NCBI GenBank assembly: GCA_013399305.1
Contig: VXAI01000118.1
Coordinates: 583,188-647,187 of the forward strand
Direction: 5' to 3'
DNA: 64,000 nucleotides
Origin: Rostratula benghalensis
Lineage: Eukaryota > Chordata > Aves > Charadriiformes > Rostratulidae
Part shown: positions 25,701-34,500 of the stretch, piece after piece
Layout of the letters: each line of letters begins with the position of its first letter
Position numbering within the stretch: the first letter of the stretch is position 1
Position numbers and translations under genes: made by a program
The notes under the pieces: generated by a model
Database searches by the model: none
Seen by the model: the letters and a program-made list of their open reading frames with translations, nothing else
What the model was told of the DNA's origin: nothing

Positions 25701-28700
25701 AGAAGCTACTTTTTGCAGTGCTTATAATCTCTAGTGTTTGTCTTTCCTCATTCACTGGAGCTAGAGCAAAGCAAACTGTTTTCTCACCCATATCAATGAT
25801 TAGACTGTGGTCTCCGTCTCTGGAGATATTAAAAACCTGCTTGGATGTGTTCCTGTGCAGCCTGCTCTGGGTAGACCTGCTCTGGCAGGGGATTGGACTT
25901 AGATGATTCCCAGAGGTCTCTTCCAACCCCATATGATTCCTGTGTTTCTGGGTCTTTTTTCCACTGGGAGGAAGGTGGGACCACAGCAGGAGTGATGTTA
26001 GGTACCCTAAGCCCCAAAGAAAAGACTAAGGGAATTGACTAATCGTACTCTCCTGACTTTTCTTTCCTTGCCAGCTGAAAGTAGAGTTGTCCAACATAGT
26101 TCGAAGTCTGATCAAAAATTATGACCCTTCGAATGATGATGAGAGGAACTTACAGGATGCGTGGGACTACGTGCAACGACAGGTACATCACGGTGGGGCA
26201 GCAAGAGGTGGATGACACCGTTTGTTTGCAGGGCCTCCAGAACACTAGCCTGTGTGAAAGCCACAGCATATATTATTTTAATAGCAAGCCAAGTCCATAG
26301 CTTATTGCTGGGCCAGTCAGCAGCTCTGCCTGCCTTACTCCTTAGCATGTGTTTCTTGCTTATTGTGGTGGCTCTGTTGCAAGTGTCAGCGTTCTTGGGA
26401 GCCATCCAAGGTTTCTGGTTTAGCATCAGGGTCAGCACTTGAGCAACTAGGTCAGTGTTCGGGCACACTGGATTCATGTTTACTGCCAAACCACAAGCTT
26501 GAACGATGGCTGGCCGTTGTGGTTAAATACATGCCCAGCAAGGGACTGATGTGTAGTAAGTGTAAGTAATAGCGTTTTTCTTCAGTCTCCTCTTCAGTCT
26601 GCAAAGCACTGACCTGCATTATTTCTCCTCCTTGCAGGGAGAATATTTTTTTTTCTGTTTTATGACTGTAGTTGTATCTCCTTGATAGAGGAGTGAAGAG
26701 AAGGCTAAGTGTGCTGTGGAAAGAGGATCCTGCTTGAGCCCTTCTCTTACATAGGAACAGAAGAAGAAGGTTTTGTAGAGGTGGGGAAGTTGAGTATTAG
26801 GAGTCTAATTATTCTCCTTCATTAGAGTTAGCATTTTAAAGGGGGTGGCTGTTCTGTATACCAGTCTTGAAGCCCAAACCTCTGTGGGGCAGGGGTAGTT
26901 CCTTCTGGGGGCTGAATCTTCAACATCTATTTAGAAACCAAATGCTCATCCTGGTCTGGGTGTTCAGTTGTTTGTACCTCCCCTCTCAGGTCTGTTATAT
27001 CAGACTGAAACTTTGTTTTTCCTTTCTGAGCAGAGGGGGATTTTTACTAAACTTTCACCTCAAGTCTGATAGCCTTTCAGCTTTGTGCCACCAAGCACTG
27101 GGATCCTTGCTTAAGATAAGATCTTGGTCTCTGCTGGACTTGTCGATGTGCTTTCCCCTCCAGCAACTCGGGGGGGAAAGTTTTATCACGTGGCTGTAGA
27201 GGAATGTAAATGTTTCTTTGGATGGAAAATTTTCTGTGTCCCATCTTCCAGCCAGCTCCAACTGCAGCCAGGCGGGTACAAACTCGTTGGGACTTGCTGG
27301 GTCTCAGCGGCATGTTGACGCCATCGTGCGGTGGCTGCTGGCCTCCCCCGGGGGGACACAGCTAAGATGAGTGGTACCTTGCAACTGGGAACCAGGAAGC
27401 GAATAGTTCCTGACTCAGGTTTGCTCAAGAAATGTGGGCTACTCAAAGAAAAATAAAGACTTAGCGTTTAAACCTGTGGAAGACTAGAGAGTAATTCTTT
27501 TGAGGTGTCTTCGAATACCCATGATGTCTTGCCAGCAGATTAATCTTCTTGCCTGCTTTGCTTCTCCATCACCAAGTCTATCTGCTGACGATGAGCTGGA
27601 GAGACTGAAAAATAAATCTCTCAAATGTGTCTCACAGAACAACTGCCCTCCTCCAGTTAGCACACCAGCAACATCTGGTTTGTACTTCTAGTTCTGTTTA
27701 GTGTGGTCACCTGGAGATAAGATGAGGTTTCCTTGTATTTAGCTTGCAAAAAATAATAAAAATTATGATCTGTAAAACTGATGCTGAGCTGCGTGGCCTG
27801 CTGAAGCCTGAATATCTAGGCCTCAGGCAGTAAGGCTTGTGAAGGATTCGTAATCTAGCACAGCTGCTGTGCTAGAACTCATGGATGGGCTGTGCCTATT
27901 ATAGTCTACTACGCTCAAAGTCTGCTGGAAATGGCCCTTTAACTCTTGATTTGCTCTCAGTGATTCTTTGGTAGGAAGTAATGTCTCGTCTTCTTAGGCC
28001 AAAGGCCATGCAGTGTTATCATCTGCTAGCAAAGGTGATGTTCTAATGTAACTAATGCACACAAACTGTATGGCCTGACCATTGCTGTTATGTGGAGAAC
28101 TCCTGTGTGCTTCTACCTCCACTGCCTGTCCGTTTTCACATGCCATGTATTACCAGGGCAAAGTATAAGACTGTGATGATCTCTCTTTGCTTATTAGATT
28201 GCCTGCTGTGGCTGGGATGGAGCACAGGACTGGGAAAGTAATGAGATTCTTATCAACAAAAGCATGACTGAGTATCCCTGCTCCTGCTCCAATAGCACCA
28301 AGGACCTTGAGGCAGACAGTGGTTTCTGTAATCTGGATGATGCTGACAACAGCACGGTAACATACGCTGACTGGCCTGTTCATGAGCAGGTGAGTGGGTA
28401 TGTCTAGGCCCCGTGAAGCTTACACTGAAGTTGGCTTTTTTTTCTTTTTTCCTCTGGGAATTATCTAGAATGCTCTTTTTCACATCAGTATTGCTTGAAG
28501 TACCTGTGGAAATTGGGGCAAAGGGGGACAGGGATCCTGCCCTTTTCTGCTAAAGCTGCTGTGAAACGTGGTATAGCATGTAACTGGGATAATCTCTGCA
28601 TGCACAAGGAGATGTGTTACAGATTTTCAGTCTTGAGATACTTAGATTTGTGCTTCTTTCCCTTGTGAACCTGTTTTCTCCACAGGGCTGCATAGATGGT

Positions 28701-29349
28701 GTAGAGAACTGGTTGAAGGACAACCTTGGTATCATTCTTGGGGTCTGCACTGGTGTTGCTGTTATAGAGGTAAAGTCACTCCCTGGTGTGAACCTATACT
28801 GTCTTACCATGCAGGCTCTTCTAAAGGCAAGGCTATTTTTACAAGTGATAGACACCTGGTTAAATGGCAGTGCAGTTATAGCTCTTGATTTTTATCTACC
28901 TGGAGCTTTGAACTGCTGTTTTCATTGGCTGGTTTAAAAATCGAACAAAGCCCTCTCCTCATGGTACCTGCTGCTGTATCTGATGTGTGAAAAGGAAGAA
29001 TGAGACGAGCACTATCCCTCTAATGAGATCCCACTTGTTGCCTTAAAAAGCCTATAACATTGATACCAGATGAAGGCACATCTTTTTGCAGCAAAGTATT
29101 TTTGTCATCCTGATTATTGTATTTCCCTTGCATTGGGGACCAACTCAGTTCACCTATGTGGTGTCATTAAAAGGAGACTGCTGTATTCTGCTCCCCTGTA
29201 CCACCCTCTCTTCCCACCTTAATATCTGTCTGGTTCCTGATTTTGTTCCCATTCTTCATTGCTTATTCCAGCTGCTGGGGATGATACTCTCCATTTCGCT
29301 CTGCAAGAACATACACAGTGAAGACTACACCAAAGTGCCCAAGTCTTGA
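7715..29349 (+). CDS. CD82: CD82 (KAI1) tetraspanin, complete coding region in eight exons
   Basis: CD82 is a four-pass plasma-membrane and endosomal tetraspanin that organises integrins and growth-factor receptors into microdomains; in humans it is a metastasis suppressor. Joining the eight exons gives 265 residues. The order is: N-terminal [11 protein letters not shown] with Cys5; TM1 about 11-32 with polar Asn17; small loop 33-55; TM2 56-77; inner loop with Cys74 and Cys83; TM3 88-110 with polar Gln99; large loop about 111-226; TM4 about 227-250 with Glu240; and a short tail ending in DYTKVPKS. The large loop has CCG at 151-153, PCSC at 175-178, Cys192 and Cys214, the six-cysteine pattern of human CD82. 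Sequons are at Asn168, Asn180 and Asn199. YTKV at 259-262 fits a YxxPhi sorting signal. All introns are GT-AG and in phase. Identity rests on recalled similarity to human CD82 along the full length. CD82-like paralogues are much less similar. Confidence 0.97.
8571..9113 (-). mobile_element. CR1 LINE 3' part, antisense
   Basis: The segment begins with cacagaatcacagaatgat, the reverse of the CR1 terminal 8-base repeat. It continues through ggaagggacccctggagatc, gaccataatgagg-type text and cagccttctcttctccagac to cagaactggatacagtactc. The minus strand encodes pieces resembling the CR1 ORF2 C-terminus (SDRTRGNGH, then [11 protein letters not shown]). The left end of the source element is lost beyond about 9113, where agreement with the consensus stops. 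Confidence 0.9.
9509..10350 (+). mobile_element. CR1 LINE 3' part, sense, about 0.84 kb
   Basis: The longest well-preserved CR1 copy in the gene. It starts gctggagggaagggatac and runs through tcatgaagttcagccagga, gcctggagaagagaaggctc and ctggatgaggctttgagcaa to gatctttaaggtcccttcc and the terminal tail. It covers the end of CR1 ORF2 plus the 3'UTR. The frame is broken many times, so it is not active. It is 5'-truncated like the other copies. Confidence 0.93.
11238..11257 (+). repeat. CD82: G-rich run with quadruplex potential
   Basis: Runs of five, six and six G are separated by single T bases in CD82 intron sequence on the sense strand. Splitting a six-G run gives four G-tracts, so a G-quadruplex is conceivable in DNA or pre-mRNA. 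No function is shown by the sequence. Confidence 0.6.
12601..12629 (+). repeat. T-rich homopolymer tract
   Basis: A near-continuous T run broken by single C bases, inside the first large CD82 coding intron. It could be a decayed poly-A tail of an antisense retrocopy, but no retrocopy body is recognisable beside it. Confidence 0.8.
14271..14343 (+). CDS. CD82: CD82 coding exon 2
   Basis: The acceptor is actctttcag and the donor is C|gtaag. Its 73 bases encode the rest of TM1 ([14 protein letters not shown]) and the start of the small extracellular loop ([10 protein letters not shown]). It ends after the first base of a Gln codon (phase 1), completed by AG at the start of the next exon. That junction matches the human gene. 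Confidence 0.97.
14344..17732 (+). other. CD82: CD82 intron between coding exons 2 and 3
   Basis: An intron of about 3.4 kb with canonical ends (gtaag to ggcccctgcag). No CR1 copy is recognisable here. A small imperfect tandem duplication of a gagtatg...cacgaggct unit lies at 14935-14976. I see no exon and no other element. Confidence 0.9.
14935..14976 (+). repeat. Short local tandem duplication
   Basis: A unit beginning gagtatgtt and ending ttcacgaggct occurs twice in immediate succession. The second copy is six bases shorter. It looks like a replication-slippage duplication within CD82 intron sequence. Confidence 0.75.
17733..17857 (+). CDS. CD82: CD82 coding exon 3
   Basis: The acceptor is cccctgcag and the donor is CTG|gtgagt. 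Its 125 bases complete Gln46 and encode residues 47-87: the end of the small loop, TM2 ([18 protein letters not shown]) and the inner loop with Cys74 and Cys83. In human CD82 the cysteines at these positions are palmitoylated. It ends in phase 0. Confidence 0.97.
17858..19581 (+). other. CD82: CD82 intron between coding exons 3 and 4
   Basis: An intron of about 1.7 kb from gtgagt to a ttgtttccag acceptor. It contains a sense CR1 copy (18698-19387) ending less than 200 bases before the next exon. No other structure is seen. Confidence 0.9.
18698..19387 (+). mobile_element. CR1 LINE 3' part, sense
   Basis: A sense CR1 copy starting cagctggaggaaaaagacc and ending in an attcagtgattctgtgac terminal repeat. 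Its plus strand still encodes part of the CR1 ORF2 C-terminal region ([18 protein letters not shown], then [20 protein letters not shown]) before the frame breaks. The 3'UTR portion (gtggaccctccatctcgag, tgctctggcagggaggttgg) differs from the copy at 20110, so the two belong to different subfamilies. Confidence 0.93.
19582..19656 (+). CDS. CD82: CD82 coding exon 4 (75 bases, phase 0 on both sides)
   Basis: The acceptor is tttgtttccag and the donor is AAA|gtaagt. It encodes residues 88-112: TM3 with polar Gln99 and the first extracellular residues of the large loop. Being exactly 25 codons with phase 0 at both ends, it can be skipped without a frameshift. As I recall, a shorter human isoform lacks an in-frame exon of this size. 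Confidence 0.97.
19845..19887 (+). mobile_element. CR1 LINE terminal remnant, sense
   Basis: Only the very end of a CR1 remains: gaggttccttccagccccat, then atcattctgtgattatg. It is too short to assign a subfamily. It lies about 190 bases after CD82 exon 4. Confidence 0.7.
20110..20728 (+). mobile_element. CR1 LINE 3' part, sense, with long open ORF2 tail
   Basis: A sense CR1 whose plus frame is open from 20113 to 20643 (176 codons). The frame includes [54 protein letters not shown] and [19 protein letters not shown], the C-terminal region of the CR1 ORF2 reverse-transcriptase protein. The catalytic core is absent because of 5' truncation. The element ends with caattctatgattctaag, the CR1 8-base terminal repeat. 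It is not a host gene. Confidence 0.93.
23250..23372 (+). mobile_element. CR1 LINE internal fragment, sense
   Basis: Sense CR1 text from gatggctcatcctggagaag through ggctccagggagacttta and ctacaggagagatggggagg to gactcatgatcagggag. Both the 5' and the 3' parts of the element are missing. Loss of the 3' end points to later deletion, since LINE insertion itself truncates only the 5' end. Confidence 0.8.
25808..25951 (+). mobile_element. CR1 LINE 3' end, sense
   Basis: A 3' terminal CR1 piece: ccgtctctggagatattaaa, aacctgcttggatgtgttcc, gacctgctctggcagggg, cccagaggtctcttccaacc, then a weak terminal repeat. It resembles the 18698 copy more than the 9509 copy. It ends about 120 bases before CD82 coding exon 5. 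Confidence 0.85.
26075..26182 (+). CDS. CD82: CD82 coding exon 5 (108 bases, phase 0 on both sides)
   Basis: The acceptor is ccttgccag and the donor is CAG|gtacat. It encodes residues 113-148, the first helical part of the large extracellular loop, ending in DAWDYVQRQ just before the CCG motif. Human CD82 has a glycosylation sequon here (Asn129). This exon has none, since NYD and NDD do not fit Asn-X-Ser/Thr. Confidence 0.97.
26183..28197 (+). other. CD82: CD82 intron between coding exons 5 and 6
   Basis: An intron of about 2 kb from gtacat to a ttgcttattag acceptor. It has no CR1. It contains a locally CpG-rich patch around 27265-27360 and a perfect 11-base-arm palindrome at 27854-27876, both listed as findings. 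Confidence 0.9.
27854..27876. repeat. Perfect inverted repeat (11-base arms, 1-base centre)
   Basis: TCTAGCACAGC is followed by a single T and then by its exact reverse complement GCTGTGCTAGA. It sits in CD82 intron 5, about 320 bases before the acceptor of exon 6. The spacer is too short for a normal RNA hairpin loop without opening a base pair or two. Confidence 0.85.
28198..28389 (+). CDS. CD82: CD82 coding exon 6, variable region of the large extracellular loop
   Basis: The acceptor is tgcttattag and the donor is CAG|gtgagt. Its 192 bases encode residues 149-212, with the tetraspanin CCG motif (151-153), PCSC (175-178) and Cys192, which pair as disulfides in the family. Three sequons, NKS at 168, NST at 180 and NST at 199, predict N-glycosylation. 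Length and phase (0 to 0) fit the human exons for this part. This is the part of the protein that differs most from human. Confidence 0.97.
28686..28769 (+). CDS. CD82: CD82 coding exon 7 (84 bases, phase 0 on both sides)
   Basis: The acceptor is ttctccacag and the donor is GAG|gtaaag. It encodes residues 213-240: the last loop cysteine (Cys214), the end of the loop and most of TM4 with an extra Cys233 and Glu240. A human splice form lacking the corresponding 28 residues is known from tumours. The same in-frame skip would be possible here. Confidence 0.97.
28770..29271 (+). other. CD82: CD82 last intron
   Basis: A 502-base intron from gtaaag to cttattccag. No repeat or other feature is recognisable. 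Confidence 0.9.
29272..29349 (+). CDS. CD82: CD82 coding exon 8 with stop codon
   Basis: The acceptor is gcttattccag and the stop codon TGA is at 29347-29349. It encodes residues 241-265: the end of TM4 and the cytoplasmic tail [15 protein letters not shown] fits the tyrosine-based endocytic and lysosomal sorting motif (YSKV in human). The human tail junction has two cysteines (CLC); here the first is serine (SLC), leaving one likely palmitoylation site, Cys251. Confidence 0.97.
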   Translation: MLGMILSISLCKNIHSEDYTKVPKS

Positions 29350-31389
29350 GTTCGCTAACTCCAGAGCTATGGCACCACAGAGAAAGAAGCAAAAAGAACA
29401 TTCCTGCCTCATACCCAGACTGTCCAACCATTGACCATTATTCCTGTGACATCCCATTTCCAATACCACTCTGCTAAGAACTGTTAGAGCTACAATACAG
29501 CCTGATCTTCCAGCAATAGGGCCTTTGGGCCACCTGCCTCTGGATTATCTCTACTTCAAGGAGCAGAACTTAACTGTGTTGTATCACATGAGACACCGAT
29601 TTACCTGCGGGGACAATGCTTTTGCTGCCTGCTCCTTGTTAAACAATACTATTCATATCTCCATTCTACAACCTGCTGGGCCCAATACAATAACTTCTCT
29701 CCCAACTTGTGCTCCCACACATCTTTCACCCTACTCCCAGAAGTCCCATCTCTTTGTCCCACATGCCAGGACTGCTATTGAGATTCCAGTGCTTTGATAG
29801 CTTCACCTACTTCACTGATTTGTGGTGGTAACTACTCATGCTTTATAGGCCTTCTCCTCCCTTGCAGTTACCCCGATTGGCTCCTGCTATGCTCCATCCA
29901 GCCTAGGCTCTCATTTGAAATACTGAGTGCTACCCTCGCTTCTCCTGCTCCTGGAGTCAGCTGTGGCTTGCCTTCAGTGGAGTTCTTCCCTTGGAGTGTG
30001 ACGAAAAGCCACTGTGAGGGAGCCAAACCTGCCAATTTGCAGTGGGGCCTGGCAGGTGGTGGTGGTGGCACTCAGCTACTTCTGGAGTGGCTCCTTTGGG
30101 TTCTGGATTTGACACTTAAATGTTTCTCCAGCTTGCCTCTTTACCTTTTCTTCCCCCAGCACTGCTTTGCTGGCTCCTGTCAGCCTGGAGGCACTTCAGA
30201 GACCGCTGCATAGTGTGGACTCAACCCTAGGCTGGCTGTGCTGGTTGCATTCTTGAGTTGCCAACTTTTATACAAGTTATGATTAACTTGATTCTTCCCT
30301 GCCCCCTTTATAAACAGAAAATTCATTGGCTGTGGTTTTTAATTTTGAATATGGAGGGATCTGGCTTGATTGCTGATGCTCTATATTGGAGATATCTCAG
30401 CTACCAGTTTAGGTTCTATGCTGCGGATGCGAGGATAACTTGCATTTATTTCAGTCGTCCAGTCTTCTGACTCCACTGCAGTCTGGAGCCATGGCTGCAT
30501 CCTGAGCTCTGTCTCAAGTGAAAGCACCACAGTAGCTGGTTTTGCAGTTGTGCAGGCTGGTGGGTTTCCACACTTACTGTCTGGGCTGTTTGCTCTATTC
30601 AGACAGTGGCCAGCAGCAAGGAGTGGTGTGGAGCACAAGAAAGGAGGAAATGTATAGAAAAGCTGCCCCATCCCCTTAGATAAGGGAGCTGGGTGCAAAT
30701 CCTCAATCGTGGAGGTCGCTTGAGGACAACAGCTTTCCTGCAGTCACATGGGTGTGCCATCACCCTGCCAGCAGAAGGTTGGTTGAGAGGGAAGTGGGTG
30801 GTCCTTTCCTAAGACCTGATAGAATGTACTTGGTAGGAGAGCCTTTGCCTTACAAAGATGGTTCCAGGACTGTCTTTTGTCAGGGGTGGGGGTTGGTAGG
30901 AGTAACTCCAGTAGCAGTTCAAAGGGATGGCTTCATCACCTACTCAAGTTTTCCTTCTGGGAAGAAAGGTTCATGCAGGAGGGTCAGAGCCCCAGTGGTG
31001 GCTCTGTCCTTCTCACTGGACACAGTGGTGACTGGGGAGAGCAGATAGGACTGGGTCACTGGTTTTTATGGAGGCTGTAAGGCTTCGCTATTTCAAGACA
31101 TTTGGCCCTTCCTGCACAGATCCTTCAAGCTGACCTTTGCTATAGCAGAAGGCACCCTTTTTGTCAGTAAAGCTTGCTAGCTTTTGTAGCACAAAGTCTA
31201 TTCTTTAACATGTTCTTATTTGTAAGGTTCTTGTTCAGTTACAGATGCCAATGCTGAGCAGCAAGTAAAAAAAGAGTCTATGCTGGGTTTCTTTTTTGTG
31301 TTTTTTTTTCTTTCCTGTTTTTAGCAACATCTTCCTACTGGAAGAAATGCATGTACAGATATAAAAGTCTAGAGGGTGAATATTTCTGT

Positions 31390-31395
31390 AATAAA
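31390..31395 (+). terminator. CD82: Candidate polyadenylation signal 1 (AATAAA)
   Basis: The first AATAAA after the CD82 stop codon. The following 40 bases are only moderately GT-rich, so it may be the weaker of the two sites. Confidence 0.45.
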
Positions 31396-31511
31396 AACTT
31401 TGCTAAAAAAACCATCTCTGCCTATGACTTGTGCATTGCAGTGATTTCTCCTTGCTTCCTCTCTCCCCTTCTCCTTATGTGCAAACCATGGACACCTGGC
31501 TTGTTCAAGGT

Positions 31512-31517
31512 AATAAA
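31512..31517 (+). terminator. CD82: Candidate polyadenylation signal 2 (AATAAA)
   Basis: A second AATAAA is followed, about 30-50 bases later, by a GT-rich stretch (catgtgtgaaatccgtgtgtg). That is the classic downstream element, making this the better candidate for the main CD82 3' end. Confidence 0.55.
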
Positions 31518-31540
31518 GGGCCTGTAAAAAGCTGTTCTGA

Positions 31541-34500
31541 GGCCCATGTGTGAAATCCGTGTGTGGACTGTGAAGGTATGGCCCAGCAGAGGATGGTGAC
31601 AATTTTCTTAAGCTATATTCTAGAGTGAACTTTGCTTTGTTTTATGAAATACGTGTGTCCTACAGTGACCTGAGTGAGCGGTAGTTCCTCTGAATTACCT
31701 GACATCTCCTAAGCGAAGTGATCTCTGTATTTGAAGATGTCACTTCAAATCTGTGCAGTGTGCACTGTATGAAGTTTAAGCTTGCTGCTCTGCCCACAGT
31801 GCCTACAGCTCTGGCTAGCTTAGCTTTATCATTTTTTCCTCTTCCTATTCACCTTTGGTAGGCTACTGCTTCCAGACTATTTGAACAAAAAAAAAGATTT
31901 TCTTAGCCCCTCCCCTGACACTGTGAGGAGGAAGAAAGCAGAGGTAGCCATATTGTTGTGGGTTTTTCTGGGGTGGCTTTTTTTTTTTTTTTGCAGGATA
32001 TGCCACCACACACTGGGCTTGACTGTTTGAAAAGCTCTTGAATTACAGCAACTGTAGGAATCTTCATCCTTCCTTTAGCTAAGCAGTTGAGAAGTGGACC
32101 TCAATTCCTTCAGATCCTGGCCATTTGAAGTGGTCCAAGTCCTTGGAATGACCTGTGTTAGTGCTCAAATAGAGTCCAGAGCTGTTGCTTTAGGAAGTAA
32201 TAAGCATCACCAAAACACTCATACATGTTTGAAAAAACAGAATTAAGTTTGCAGAGAAGGTGGTGGTGGGGTGCTACCAGCAAACACTGGTGGCAATTGG
32301 TCTAAAGGCAAGACTTTGATTGCCCTGGCCAACCAAGCGTGCACCAAGACACGCTTCAATGGATCCTCGACCCACAGTAGTATGCAATGGGCCTGATCTG
32401 TGAGTATAACTTGTTCCTTTAGCTTCTCCTGGATTGTGCTTGAGGATAGCTTGGTTCTTGGTTGTGTGGGTTCTCCCCTAAGTCTGGTTGGTCTCTCTGA
32501 GCACCCTGCTTTAACTGGGTGGCAATGCTTTCCCAGGGTCTCACATCTTAGAGGGCTCTATGTCATGGTAAACCTGACCAGATGGAGAAGGTTGCTGCTG
32601 GTTCTTCAGCCTCATGTGGAGCTGGAAGGAGAAAGAAGGGAGGATGAGGACTGCTGGCTGTCTCTCGAAAGTCACTGCTCTGGCAATCACTTGCCTTTGG
32701 CCACTGGAGGGAGGTGTTCCACCAAGAAAACTCAGCCCCGGTCCTGTGGTATCAGCAGCATTGCTTGGTCCCTGGGGGACCAGATGATGACACTGATCAC
32801 TTCCTTCTGCTCCTGGTTACTGCTGGCAGCAGGGTAGTGAAAATAACTTGTAATTACAAATGTATTCTCCTTGTAAACGATCTGTGCTGCATGCCTGGCA
32901 TTTTTAGGGATGATTTTCCCTTCCATTTCTTGGAGCAGCGCACAGTTGGGTATTTTGTTGTGTGTCTTCCTCTACTGTAATACAGGTTATGCTTGCTTCT
33001 CGTGTTTCTGCCCAAAGTAGCTCTGGAAGTTGAAGATAACATGAGGAGCTTCTCCAGCTGCTTCTTTACTTGTCCCTATCTTTTTCCTGTGTCCCTCTTT
33101 CCTTAGTTCCTTTCTGTGGTGAGTCTGGGGAGAGGGAAGGGGCATTTGATACTTGCAAACCTGATCTCAGAAACTGATTTCAGGAAGAAAGTCCTCAGAC
33201 CTTCAGACAGCAAGAAAACCTGCTGCTCCTGTTCCTCAGGCTGGGTTCCCAGCTTATCACCAAGGGGTAAAGGTTTGCTGCTAGCCCTAGAAATTAGAAT
33301 AGCAGTTGGATTTGGGAGCTGCAGTATTTGTCTGGCAAAACCCACAGCAACAGCCTCTGCAGTAGCTCAGCACATGGAAGCATTTTGTGCAGAACCAATA
33401 AGCTGCTCTATAGCTGTCCCAGGCCAATAATTAATATTGCAAGAGTATAGTTGTGACCTCCCCGTGGCCTTAAACAAGGCCCCCAGTAATGAACTGTGGG
33501 CATTCCTGAGTCTGTCTGATCATGAGGAACTCGGAAGCTGCTCTAATCCTTCCCATGAGGTGTTCTATCCTTCTGGAAAGGGAAGAGGAATTGCATTCCT
33601 TAAGAGCGGGTAAGGGCAAGCCTGTTAAGTTGCAATGTATCTTGTTTTCTGTGGTGGTATCTGCTAAATGTAACATGTGCCAGCTGTTCTTTTCTCTGTA
33701 ACTCTCCCATGTGTGGTGGTGTGGCTGGTGTCTGCTGGATTTGCTTGGGAATTGAGGCTGAAATTAGTAGGCTTCGGAAAAGGTCTGATTTCTGTCTGCT
33801 GAAGGGCAGACCACAAGTGGTGGTGTAAGACTCTGTGACTTGCTTGGGGAAGGTGAAGAACAGCAGGCACAGTTGCTGAAAAGCTTGAGGATCCTGGGAT
33901 TCCCACAAATGCATTTCCACAGCCAGTTGCTGCCACTCAGTGCCATAAATGGAGAACATACCCTCAATTATTCATGGTCTGGCTCTAACCCATTAGCCTC
34001 TGAGACTCTTGGCTCTAGCTCTGGCTTTTTATTGTAAAGAATAAACCTCAGTTAACAGCCAGGATTTCTGAATGACGTCTTAAGCCACATTGACACAAAA
34101 AACTTGTCAATGCAAAATTGTGGAAGTCTTCAAAGTAAGGCAGTGAGCTGGCAAAAGGTCCCTAGCAAAACGTGTGCTATTAGTGAACCAAAGTTATTAG
34201 TAAAATATTGCTAGTAAAGGTAACTGAGTGTGCTTTAGCCATTATAAGCGTTTTCTAGCAAGGGTGTTTTGGTTAGAGTGCATGCAGTTTCTTGCCTTGT
34301 GGCAAGGATCTCTTCTACCAAACCTTGGGAGTTACCATCTCTGAAGCAGACTGTGTGACCCCAGCCCTGCCTTCTTACAGGTATGAGTTTTCTGCAGGGT
34401 GTGTGTGGTGGTTGGCTTTTGTTGGGAGGGATTAGGGGAATATCAGATGCTCTGTATGTGAAAAACAAAAGGTATTCTCAGTTCTCCAGGCAAAAGAAGG

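Larger units (their letters stand above)
19657..26074 (+). other. CD82: CD82 intron between coding exons 4 and 5
   Basis: An intron of about 6.4 kb with canonical ends (gtaagt to tttccttgccag). It holds four sense CR1 pieces, listed separately. The remaining sequence shows no exon, no tRNA and no structured element that I can recognise. Confidence 0.9.
29350..31540 (+). other. CD82: CD82 3'UTR (end inferred)
   Basis: The sequence after the stop codon is taken as 3'UTR as far as the first plausible polyadenylation signals. No intron signal or repeat interrupts it. Open frames inside it (for example 29794-30213) have no recognisable protein features. The exact cleavage site cannot be fixed without transcript data. 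The human 3'UTR is shorter, about 1 kb or less from memory, so this one would be comparatively long. Confidence 0.6.

Noticed and set aside
29794..30213. 139-codon open frame in the CD82 3'UTR
   Set aside because: It lies downstream of the CD82 stop codon in the same transcript and shows no protein feature. It is best read as 3'UTR.
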